A program made the position numbers and the translations under genes. Shown here piece after piece: positions 54,400 to 64,000 of a DNA stretch of 64,000 bases. Source of the DNA: Cannabis sativa (lineage: Eukaryota; Streptophyta; Magnoliopsida; Rosales; Cannabaceae); contig NC_083602.1 in the NCBI RefSeq assembly GCF_029168945.1, positions 8,987,850 through 9,051,849 of the forward strand, read 5' to 3'. The notes under the pieces were generated by a model. That model was not told the DNA's origin and ran no database searches. It worked only from the letters and a program-made list of their open reading frames with translations. Within the stretch, counting starts at the first letter, position 1, and each line of letters opens with the position of its first letter.

Positions 54400-55504
54400 G
54401 ATTTATATAAACTTGGAAGCAAGACAAGAAAAGGAAACCAATTTTGAAAGTTTAAATGGAAGCATGGCATGAACACATAAAAGGAAACCGCCCACTCCTC
54501 AACTCCTTTACCTTTTTTTTTTTTAAAAAAAAAAAAATAAAATAAAAGGAAACTAGAATTGCCAATAATATTTCCAAAAATAAAGCAATCTTTCAAGAAT
54601 AAAGACACATTACCATATAAAGATTAATCTTTAATTGGACACATATCAAAATAAATCAAAGAAGAATAAATGTTGATACTTACCATTTAAGCACAAAATT
54701 TCCTTAGCCCATGAATCAAGTCACACGCCTCCCTCTCCTTTTTATTATTTTTTTTTATATATTTTTTATTTTTATTTTATTTTTAAGAAACCGAAAAATA
54801 AAATAAAATGTGTACAATAAATATATGAGATTCTACACAAGCAATGGAATCAAAAATCATTGAAAATTGACAAATTAAAATACATGTTATGCTTTTTAAA
54901 GAAAATAACTAATTAGTATCTCAGGAACAAATCATACTTAATTGATGTTGAGGAAAAAGATATGCATGTTACTAAAAATTGTGAATCAGGATTATCAATT
55001 TAATTCAGTAGAGGAGACTTACAAATTTGAACACACTTGTCAGACATAAGTGTGTGTAGTGAAAATAGGATCATTGTCCTTGGCAAGATTTTTCATTTTT
55101 CGCCTTTTTCAAATTGATCCCGCAACTGGATGCTATCACACCATACTGAAGGTAGCCCTTTTCTATGCTAGTGCATCCTCATCATAGTTGCTAATTACAA
55201 TGTTCAAGCTTACTCAACAGATGGCTTTCACACCTCAGTATGGGTAGCTCTATTCCAGCAAGGGGCCTGACAAGACTGAACCAAAAATTGCTCAACTCTG
55301 TATAAGAACATTATTTAATCCTAGACACAAATAAAGAGTAACATGAACCTTTTAACACAACATCACAAAGTATGATAAGAATGAGATCCTAACTAATTAT
55401 AATCCAAAAGCATAAACATGATTTGTCAAAATACAATGAGATAAGATTAAAAGCTATAAAAGAACCACATAACAATATTGTACAAAAATATGAACACGAG
55501 AGAT
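54400..55504 (-). other. Spacer between RNase H and third ORF of the SIRE-like element
   Basis: About 1.1 kb without coding, with A/T runs near 54,520 and 54,750. In this element class the spacer may hold the promoter or splice acceptor for the third ORF. No clear motif was found. Confidence 0.5.
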
Positions 55505-57265
55505 TTAAACAATGCAAACTCCCAAAGACTTTCTGAGGCAGTCAAAGCGGCTTGCATCTAGGGCCTTTGCGAAAATATCAGCTAAATGTTTTTCAGTATC
55601 AACATATTCTAATTGCAATGATTTATTTTCAACAAGTTCCCTGATAAAGTGATGCCTTATATCAATGTGCTTTGTTCTAGAATGTTGAACAGGATTTTTG
55701 GAAATATTTATGGCACTAGTGTTATCACAAAAAATAGTCAAAACACCCATTTCAAATCCATAATCAATCAGCATTTGTTTCAACCATAACAGTTGAGTAC
55801 AACAGCGCGGCGGCTATGTACTCGGCTTCGGCGATGGACAAGGAGATGGAATTTTGTTTCTTGCTATGCCAAGATACTAGATTATTCCCAAGAAAGAAAC
55901 ACCTCCACTTGTGCTCTTTCAATCATCGGCATTGCACCTTTGATACGCATCACTAAAACAAGCAAGATTAGAATTAGTATCTTTCGAGTACCAAATTCCA
56001 TAATCAGGAGTGCTATTAACATATCTAATAATCCTTTTTACAGCTGATACATGAGATTCCATAGGATTACTTTGATATCTAGCACACACTCCTACACTGT
56101 AACAAATATCAGGACGACTAGCAGTTAAATACAAAAGACTTCCAATCATGCTACGATAAGGTGTAGTGTCTACCTTTACTCCATTCTCATCTTTTGTCAA
56201 TTTCAATGCGGTGCTCATTGGAGTACTTACTTGCTTAGCCGATTCAAGGCCAAATTTCTTGACAAGGTTCTTAGCATACTTACTTTGAGATACAAATTTA
56301 CCTCCTTCCATTTGTCTCACTTGAAGACCCAAAAAGAAAGTAAGCTCACCAACCATGCTCATTTCAAATTCACTTTTCATTTGATCAACAAATACCTGCA
56401 CTTCATGGTTAGATGTAGAACCAAAAACTATATCATCAACATAAATTTGAGCAATGATAAAATCAGATTTTATATGCTTGATGAAAAGAGTTTTATCCAC
56501 ACTACCTCTTTGATAGTCATGAGAAAGTAAAAATTGAGTCAACCTTTCATACCAAGCTCGAGGAGCTTGTTTTAGACCATACAAAGCTTATTCAAGTTTG
56601 TACACATGGTCTGGAAATTGAGGATCTTCAAATCCTTTTGGTTGCTCAACATAAACTTCCTCATTCAAAATACCATTTAGGAAGGCAGATTTCACATCCA
56701 TTTGAAACAATTTAATATTCAAAATACAAGCAATACACAAAAGTAAACGAATTGATTCTAATCTTGCAACAGAAGCAAAAGTTTCATCAAAATCAATACC
56801 TTCTACCTCTGTGTATCCTTGTGCCACCAAACGAGCCTTGTTTCTCACAATTGTACCGAACTCATCACTTTTATTTTTAAATAACCACTTTGTTCCAATT
56901 ACATTTATACCTTTTGGTCTTCGGACCAAAATCCATACCTTGTTGTGAACAAATTGGTTGAGTTCCTCTTGCATTGCATTGAGCCATTCCTCAAAGGTCA
57001 TGGTTTCCTTCACATTTTTCGGTTCATATTGAGACACAAAACAAAGAAAGCTGATTAAGTTAACATACCTTCTGCGAGTTACCATGCTTTCTTCAGGATT
57101 TCCAAGAATGAGATCTTTTGGATGATTCAATTTGACTCTGGTGCTTGGTTCTTTCTGAATAGAATCAGTGATGATGTTTGGATGAGTCAAGATAGATGGT
57201 TCTGGTTCTCCAGTCTCAGTTGCAGCAACAGATTCGTCATTTGCAGCATCGAAATGGGTTAACAT
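55505..57265 (-). pseudogene. SIRE-like reverse transcriptase and RNase H
   Basis: 57,265-56,588: MTFEEWLNAMQEELNQFVHN, NVIGTKWLFKNKSDEFGTIV and LFQMDVKSAFLNGILNEEVY. A TAA replaces a Lys codon between KLE and ALYGLKQAPRAW. 56,584-55,919: the catalytic IYVDDIVFGSTS, LGLQVRQMEGGKFVSQSKYA and YLTASRPDICYSVGVCARYQ. 55,783-55,505: FCDNTSAINISKNPVQHSRT and HIDIRHHFIRELVE of RNase H, after a frame break near 55,790-55,920. RT motifs are intact in sequence but the frame is cut at two or three points. Confidence 0.85.
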
Positions 57266-57372
57266 CGGGATGCAGCTTTTCTTGCTTTTGGAGGAGCATC
57301 CATGAGACTATCTATGTTGGCTTCTGTGGAAAACTCTGAAAAATCTTTAAAATCATCAACAACCACATTAGC

Positions 57373-58130
57373 TCATTCCAAAACAGTTTGAGTTCTCATG
57401 TTGTAAACACGATAAGCTCTACTGTTTAAGGAATATCCAATAAACACACCAACATCACTTTTAGCATCAAATTTACCATTATGTTCACGATCTCTATAAA
57501 CATAACACACACAACCAAAAACATGAAAATGACTTACATTGGGGCGCTTACCTTTCCAGATTTCATAAGATGTTTTTGAGGTACCTGGACGAATAAACAC
57601 TGTTTATTATATAGCAAGCTGTGTTAATAGCTTCAGCCCATAAGCGCTTTGTCAACTTCTTGCTATTTAACATCACTCTTGCCATTTCCTGTAATGTTCG
57701 ATTCTTCCTCTCAACAACTCCATTTTGTTGAGGAGTTTTGGGAGCTGAAAATTCATGAGTTATACCTGTAGACTTGCAAAAATCATCATACACAGAATTT
57801 TCAAACTCCTTACCATGATCACTTCGAATTCGAACAATTTTCCCAATATTACAACCTTTCTCAACTCTTAATCTCAAACAAAGAGTTTTAAAGGCATCAA
57901 AAGTGTCAGACTTTTCTCTTAAGAAATCTACCCAAGTAAAACGAGAGAAATCATTAACACAAACAAAGATATATCGTTTACCATTCAAACTTTTAACATG
58001 GATTGGACCCATAAGATCCATGTGAAGCAATTCCAATACTTTTGAGGTATTGATATCAGACACAGGTTTGTGAGTGATTTTTAATTGCTTCCCAAGTTGA
58101 CACGGTTCACACTTACCAACACTTTCCTTA
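57373..58130 (-). pseudogene. SIRE-like integrase
   Basis: Acidic triad blocks LLHMDLMGPIHVKSLNGKRY, IVRIRSDHGKEFENSVYDDF and QNGVVERKNRTLQEMARVML, in 58,063-57,563. The frame shifts near 57,600 and continues TSKTSYEIWKGKRPNVSHFH and FGCVCYVYRDREH to 57,373. Integrase would insert the cDNA. Confidence 0.83.
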
Positions 58131-58147
58131 CCAAGCCTGGGAAGTCC

Positions 58148-59461
58148 TCAAACAATACCTGTATTTGACAATTTTTTCAGGTTTTTATAATTAATATGCC
58201 CAAGCTTGGCATGCCACAGATCTGTGGTGTTGTTGATAGCTGAATGACAAGTAAACACAGGGGTTAGAGTGTAACAGTTATCATTGGATCGAAATCCCTG
58301 CAAGATACATTCATTATCATCATTCAGAACATAGCAATGATCACTATCAAATGAAACAGTAAACCCTTGGTCACAAATTTGACTAATGCTAAGTAAATTA
58401 GCCCTCAGTCCTTCAACTAACATCACATTTTTCAGTCTAGGTAACCCTTCAAAATTTAGAGTTCCCATACCAACAACTTTTCCAGATAAGCCATTACCAA
58501 AGGTGACTTCTCCACATTGCATAGGCCGAATGTTAGTCAAAAAGTCCTTGTCACCTGTCATATGTCTAGAACAACCATTGTCAAAATACCACATTTGAGA
58601 TGCAGCAGTTTTATCAGAAAAACCAGCTAGACAATTCTTTTTCACCCATATTTGTTTCAAACCTTTATGTTTCTTTTGAGATTTTTCCAAGTTATTAAAA
58701 TAATTTGTTTTAAACAGATTTTTCAACGTGAAACATTTAGGTCTGATATGTCCTTTTCTACCACAAAAATGACAAGTGGGAACAAATCTTTTTACCTGAG
58801 ATCTTACTCTTTTTGAAAATCCTAGAGATTTTGCAGCATCAGAAACAGCTCTTGCTGCAACAAGCTGTGAAACTGTTACAGCAGACTTTGTAGCCTCAGA
58901 GTGGTTCGTTGGAACACTAGATTTTACAACCTTTGTGACTCCAGAACTTTCCATTCCATTTGAACCAAGACCTGCGAAACCTCTTTGACTTGCATTCTGA
59001 GCTTTTTCAAAAATAGAAGATCCAGGGTTAAGCATTTGAACATTTTTCTTAAAATTTTCAAGTTCCTTTTTTAAGAGAGTGATTTTTTCATCTTTATCAC
59101 AAACACTTGTCTCATACTCTTTTATTTTCAATTCACACAATTCAATTTGATGAGACAATATTTTATTCAATTTATTCAACTCTCTATTTTTAGAAGCAAC
59201 CTGAATCCATTTTTCATACATGACTTTGTATGATTCAGCAAGAGACTCTTCACAGATTTCAGACTCATCTGAATTTGATTCCTCATGGTCGGTGGTATTA
59301 TTTAGACATACCAATTTAGCTTTCACCTGTGAATCACACACCACATTAGTCATAACAGAGGTTAGGGCAACATTTTCAGAATTATCTTCATCACTTTCGG
59401 TTTCATCATCACTCCAAGTGACATTGAAACTTTTCTTATCTTTTTCAAAGTGTTTGCACAC
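58148..59461 (-). pseudogene. SIRE-like gag C-terminus, second zinc knuckle and protease
   Basis: 437 codons in one frame. An acidic coiled stretch (HQIELCELKIKEYETSVCDK) precedes the knuckle CHFCGRKGHIRPKC. The protease block reads WYFDNGCSRHMTG, where the family has D-S-G, so a Ser-to-Asn change sits in the active-site loop. The pre-integrase block is DLWHAKLGHINYKNLKKLSN, followed by a stop at 58,148. Confidence 0.83.
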
Positions 59462-60370
59462 TCAGCTTGAATATGCCCAAAACCTTCACATTCCCTGCAC
59501 TGAATTCCCTTTTTGTTAGAGACAGATGGTTTAATAAAAGTGTTACCTTTTGAACCTTTCGAAATATTCTTTTTATTTCCCATCTTTTTCATATATTTCT
59601 GAAAATTCTTAGTTAATAAAGCAATCTCATCATCACATTCACTATCAGAATTTTCATTGTCAGCAACTTTCAAAGCAATACTTTTACCTTTATCAGCAAT
59701 GGATTTGGGTTTGTCCTTTTGTTTAATCTGTTGATTTAATTCAAAAGTACGTAAGGAACCCATCAATTCTTCCACCTTCATAGTGCTAAAATTTTTAGCT
59801 TCCTCCATTGCCAAAAGTTTAGTATCAAACCTTTTTGGAAGTACTCTAACAATTTTTCTCACAAGAACAGAGTCATCAAGCTTTTCACCAAGAGAAAAAT
59901 ATTCATTAGCAATGTCAGATAATTTTTCATAAAATTCAGTTAAAGTTTCATTATCAGACATTCTAAGCTCATCAAATTTAGTTTGAAGCATGATAAATCT
60001 AGATCTTTTCACATCAGAAGTTCCTTCAAACTGAGTTTGAAGGATCTCCCAAGCTTCCTTAGCAGAAACACAAGATGATATAAGTTTAATGTAACCCTCA
60101 CCTACACCATTAAAGATAGCATGCAAGGCTTTGCTATTGTAGGAAGAAAGTTTATCATCTTCAATAGACCATTCCAGTTCAGATTTTATAGTAGTATTAC
60201 ATGAAGAATCTGTCTCAACTGGAAGAGACCAACCTGAGTAGAACCATTCTCCAAGCTTTCTCATCTTGAGATTTGATGAAGGCCCTCATTCTAACTTTCC
60301 AATAAGGATACTTAGAGTCATTAAGTAACGGTTGTCTAGAAATAGAACTTCCTTCTGCAAAAAATGACAT
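59362..60370 (-). pseudogene. SIRE-like gag N-terminal and central part
   Basis: ATG at 60,370, about 47 bases after the primer site. It reads MSFFAEGSSISRQPLLNDSK then YPYWKVRMRAFIKSQDEKAW and, after a frame break near 60,270, the long gag with AWEILQTQFEGTSDVKRSRF, FDELRMSDNETLTEFYEKLS and the first knuckle CRECEGFGHIQAEC. Unlike copia 1 and 2, gag starts downstream of the primer site and needs no leader splice. Confidence 0.83.
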
Positions 60371-60416
60371 TTTAACACAAAAACGTTATAGGACCACACT
60401 AAGAGTTTAGTGTCCC

Positions 60417-60428
60417 GCTCTGATACCA
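60417..60428 (-). other. SIRE-like primer-binding site
   Basis: The minus strand reads TGGTATCAGAGC, complementary to initiator Met tRNA, two bases after the LTR. Confidence 0.9.
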
Positions 60429-60430
60429 AT

Positions 60431-61553
60431 TGAAAAACTGTGCTTTTGCAAATGTTAGTTGTATATAAGAAAATATTAAAAATGTAAACGTTTGCAACAA
60501 CAGAAAGTAATTCTGCTACAGCAAAACAGAACAGGCAGAATATAAAATATTTGTAGAAAAATAAATAACTTGACACAAGAGATTTATACGTGGTATCAGT
60601 GTTCTCACGAACACTCCTAGTCCACGGGGCCACGCCCAGAGAATGAAATCAATTAATAAAGTATCAAAATTACAAAGACAATTGACTTAAACAAGTTTGG
60701 ACTCCTACAAAGTATTGCGCAATCCTTTGTAATCCACTTTAAGAATCGACTTCTTGAAACACCTTCAAGCCGAACTCCCTTCGTCTTTGAAGTGTGAGTG
60801 CTTACTTTCCTCCCAAAGTAAGGCTTCAACAAGTCTTCTCCGAAGACCAAGTGCTTACTTCCTCACGAAGTAAGGCTTTACCAAGTCTTCTCCGAAGACC
60901 AATCTCTTGTTCGATCGAAGTAGTTCTTCACAACCTCACAGGACGAGTAAGAACGAGAAATAGAACAACTAGAACCTAGATGAACAACTAGGCTCTCTGA
61001 AACAAAGAAACACTCTTCTCTCAAAAAGATAAATGCAAAAAATGATTAATGGAAGAGTTAATTCGAATGGTTGCTCTCTAGGCTCTATTTATAGAACATA
61101 GAAACCAAAGAGGCAACCACAAGTTCGAATCTACAGCTGTACAAAAACTTTCCTAAGAAACACGATCTGCTACATCAGATTTGAATGCTGACGCAGCAGA
61201 TCAGACCAGAAACGAGAAACTTGCTAAAATTGGGTCCGATCCTCTATCAATGCTTGATTCCTGCCAAAAACAGATTAGATATTCTAATTGTATCAAGATA
61301 CAATCGAAATCAACAAGCAAAAGGCAATAATCAAAGTTTCCCTAAAAAAGACAACTTTCCAAAAGAGAATTGCTTCTCTTTTAAGAAGTTTTCAACAAAG
61401 GAAAGTTCAGCTGAAAGTGCAACTTTCCTAACAAGGAAAAGGGCAACTAAAAACCGAATTTAAAAGGTAAGAATCCGAAAATGAATGCTCAACATTCTTA
61501 CCATAAATAGAAAAATTATTTTGTCAACTAACTTGCCAAAAAAGGACTTTACA
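60431..61553 (-). repeat. SIRE-like 5' LTR
   Basis: 1,123 bases, close copy of 51,329-52,450. On the minus strand a canonical TATA box (CTATAAATAGAG, around 61,084-61,095) is present. It has the same two-copy hairpin unit near 60,801-60,902. Confidence 0.9.
61084..61095 (-). promoter_or_regulatory. SIRE-like TATA box
   Basis: The minus strand reads CTATAAATAGAG, a good plant TATA element. It lies about 650 bases upstream of the primer site in the 5' LTR. Confidence 0.55.
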
Positions 61554-62034
61554 GTATCAATAATAAAACACAAACACATACAAAACATGATAAACATATA
61601 AATATAATTGGTATTGGCATACACAAAATAAAGTAAAATGAAGCTCAATTCATAAATACAATTCATAATGAAAATTTCTTAAAGAGAAAACTTTATTAAT
61701 AATCTCAAAAATGTCATGATGAATTGTCTGCATAAATATGAAATAGGGATTAAAATCCTAAACCAATAATTTAAACTAAATTGCTCATAAATTAAAACAA
61801 TTAATTCAAAAATTAAGAAGATTTCGAGCTTCATCTTCACAGGGACAATCTACCATTCTGTCCAACCATCAGACTCAACTCGCTAGAATAGCAATCCAAG
61901 TTTAAGCAGCTTGAGCTGAAATAATAAGAAAATAAACTTGGTTATTAGATCTAGAATTAATAACCCAAGGGGATAATAATTCTCTAAACCACATGAGTTT
62001 ATCGCATAAAGAGAAATACTTTGTTTCCTTGCTA

Positions 62035-62874
62035 GAAACTTAGGACACTCGGGTTTCCATAACCCTTTTCGTTGCAATAGAAGCACTTTCCTTTTTTCTT
62101 TGTATTAGGATTAGCAGCCTTTTTCTTATTAGCTGTTTTAACAGCATTAAGATGCTTCTTACTATTCTTCCAGTTCTTCTTTTTGGGTTTCGAAGCAACG
62201 ACAATGTTTGCCTCAGCCTTGGGCATACCATTAGCATTGCAAGAACTAGGAGCTTTAGTTCCTCCTTTCTGTGGACCTCCAACCAAATTTTTAAATGTTT
62301 GAAGGTTGTTTATTAACTCGTGGAAGTCAAGCTCTAACTTGTTGATGACATAATTTTATGTGAAGGGTAGAAAATCTGGAGTCAAACTATTCAAGATCGA
62401 ACTCACTTGAGTTGTCTGATCGATCATAGCTCCATGATTCTCAGCCTCTTGGAAGTAACTAGTCATTTGGAGCAGGTGATCACGCATGTTCTGTTGAGGT
62501 TTCATCCGTGCATTAATGAAATTCTTGGTCGCCCCAAAACGAGCTTGAATTGACACCATCCCAAATAGTTCAGTGAACTGGTTCATGATATCTGCAACCG
62601 TGAGAGTATTGGCAAACCTTGTTTTCAAGGTGTCGACCATGCTAGACAGCATAAAGTATCAAGCTTTGTTGTTGGCATTTGGCCAACGCTCTAACTTTTC
62701 CTTGACTGCCTTGGTCGCATTCTCACCTGGCTGCTCAGGAGCGTCTTCAGTTAACACAAACAGGGCATTTTTACCAATGAGAGCAATATTACTGTTCTCT
62801 CTCCATTTCACAAAGTTAGCTCCAGAGAGCTTGTTATCAGTCAACAGTGACACCACGGGGTTGTTCATAGTCAT
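62035..62874 (-). pseudogene. gag of the LARD-family element
   Basis: ATG at 62,874 or 62,868, in sequence MTMNNPVVSLLTDNKLSGAN then FVKWRENSNIALIGKNALFV. After a frame break it continues SSMVDTLKTRFANTLTVADI, KNFINARMKPQQNMRDHLLQ and SYFQEAENHGAMIDQTTQVS. After another break a basic KPKKKNWKNSKKHLNAVKTA stretch and the knuckle CFYCNEKGYGNP follow. There the His is replaced by Tyr and a one-base shift precedes the last Cys. It is copia-type gag. No protease, integrase or RT follows. Confidence 0.78.
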
Positions 62875-62881
62875 AGTGTGT

Positions 62882-62884
62882 ACT
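62882..62884 (-). other. Candidate splice acceptor upstream of LARD-family gag
   Basis: The minus strand reads ATACTTGTAG directly before TACACACTATG, the gag start. A GTAAGG donor-like site at 8900 in the related LTR would pair with it. The donor of this element itself is outside the window. Confidence 0.35.
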
Positions 62885-63153
62885 ACAAGTATCAATAAAT
62901 AGAAATTAAGTAAGGTTTAACACAAAATCATACACATTAAGAAATTATTAGCACTTAGCAAGTAGGAATGACTAGTGAAAATACAAAAAACATACAATCC
63001 TAAATAATTTCCAAATTTTTCAACAAACCGATACCAGTGCTTCGTATTGGGCGAGAATCAAAGATATCATTCATTGGATAGAGTAGTCAGCTCATCTAAA
63101 ATGATAAACATTCTAGCAACCTTTTATTCGATTAAGATGAGAATCTAGCGTTG

Positions 63154-63344
63154 TCCCGTTTAGGCGAGAGTCAAGACCATTCTATCTTATGAGCTTCTAC
63201 CATTGTTTCATACTTTTTTAAATCTTACTCTTAGCAGCCAGTATTGGGGTAGACGTTACTAAGAATAAAACACTTACAAATTATACTTATCTTTCGAGAT
63301 TCTACGGCGTTAAATTGCTAATGAACGTTCATCTTTTAGGGATG
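63154..63344 (-). other. Leader hairpins in the gag-only element
   Basis: Hairpin at 63,154-63,169 is identical in form to 5411-5426. Hairpin at 63,330-63,344 is the counterpart of 5582-5596, with different but still pairing arms. Confidence 0.5.
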
Positions 63345-64000
63345 ATAACTCACTAAAACAAGAAATATGTAGAACCAACAACAGAGATCAAATATCCTTA
63401 TAATAAAGCTCATTATTTAAAGTGTATTTTCATCTAATATTTATTTTAAAATATATATTTATTCAATTAAAATTACCAATTTAGATAAATCTAATAAAAT
63501 TTTAATTTAATATTTATAAAATTATACTTAGATAGATATGAAAATACATAAAATTATTTTCCATCTTAGTAATAATTCTCAATAAATATTTTGAAAATTA
63601 CTTAATTTCAGTTGGTCCAAAACTAATTAAAATTAATTTTCAACTCAAATTTATTTTTTTTATAAATATATAATGCAAAATTCGAAATCCAATGTATTTA
63701 AAAAAAATTAATTTTTGAAATTTACAAAAAATAAATAAAACAAATCTTGAAAAATTATTCTAATTTATGTTGGTAAAAAATTAATTAGTAAATTAATTTT
63801 CAACACAAACACAATTTTCTTATTTAATTAAATGTCTAAGAAAAATATCAAATATTTAAGTATCTTGAATAAAATCAACTTAAATACTTCAAGCATACAA
63901 AAAATAATTATCTAGATATTTCACTAACTAATTACTTATTTTCTAATTAAAATATAATATATTTAATCTATTTATTTTAATAAATCATTAATGAAAAATT

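Larger units (their letters stand above)
51329..61553 (-). mobile_element. SIRE-like Ty1/copia element, complete
   Basis: LTRs 51,329-52,450 and 60,431-61,553 (TGAAAAAC...TTTACA) with target duplication GTATC at 51,324-51,328 and 61,554-61,558. The iMet primer site is at 60,417-60,428 and the purine tract (AAAGGGGGAAAT) at 52,451. Minus-strand order: large gag with two zinc knuckles, protease, integrase, RT, RNase H, then an extra ORF upstream of the 3' LTR. The long gag and the additional 3' ORF are the hallmarks of the plant SIRE/Maximus group. Coding is near complete but has several frame breaks and a nonsense codon. It is the youngest insertion in this corner, nested in the gag-only element. 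Confidence 0.92.
61559..64000 (-). mobile_element. LARD-family element with gag only, right part
   Basis: Continues the element broken at 51,328: a short noncoding stretch to about 62,040, gag to 62,874, then a leader homologous to the LARD leader (62,925 matches 5,187 onward, including the short hairpins). The window ends inside the AT-rich leader, so the 5' LTR is not seen. Confidence 0.75.

Overview
The window looks like nuclear DNA of a flowering plant, most likely a eudicot. It is AT-rich. It carries plant-type nuclear genes with introns: a PPR protein, the complex I subunit NDUFA8, and nicalin. Most of it is nested Ty1/copia and Ty3/gypsy LTR retrotransposons, with iMet-tRNA primer sites in the copia elements. 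I cannot name the species from sequence alone.

Layout. 1-10,709: an LTR end, a scrap of copia reverse transcriptase, then a large coding-free (LARD-type) minus-strand element with two 1,923-bp LTRs. 10,710-15,105: a heavily mutated plus-strand Tat-type gypsy polyprotein with two RNase H domains. 16,120-19,488: LTR pieces of the LARD family joined alternately in opposite orientations. 19,489-20,465: three minus-strand nicalin exons behind an LTR scrap. 20,820-21,344: a 5'-truncated LINE with an 18-bp target duplication. 22,597-28,470: NDUFA8 (minus), whose 5.1-kb intron contains a complete same-strand PPR gene. 30,408-48,830: the 3' part of nicalin (minus), whose introns hold copia 1 (31,380-38,728, minus, TSD GCACA) and copia 2 (about 39,337-46,926, plus). 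48,929-64,000: a LARD-family element that keeps gag but has no pol, split by a 10.2-kb SIRE-like copia (51,329-61,553, minus, TSD GTATC).

The host part is rearranged. Read on the minus strand, the order is nicalin 3' part, NDUFA8 with PPR, nicalin middle exons. The nicalin exon at both ends is the same exon, and each copy carries a different frameshift. The flanks of both copies share the same LTR junction sequence.

The most interesting retroelement observation is that copia 1 and copia 2 both place the gag start codon inside the 5' LTR, followed at once by a GT donor. An AG acceptor just before the gag body restores the frame exactly. The predicted intron removes the LTR end, the primer site and a leader that carries a GC-rich CGGGTC/GACCCG hairpin. 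Spliced gag-pol mRNA and unspliced genomic RNA would therefore differ by that leader. The LARD family has a donor/acceptor pair that may work the same way, its own strong leader hairpin, and a series of small hairpins with at least one compensatory base-pair change between two copies.
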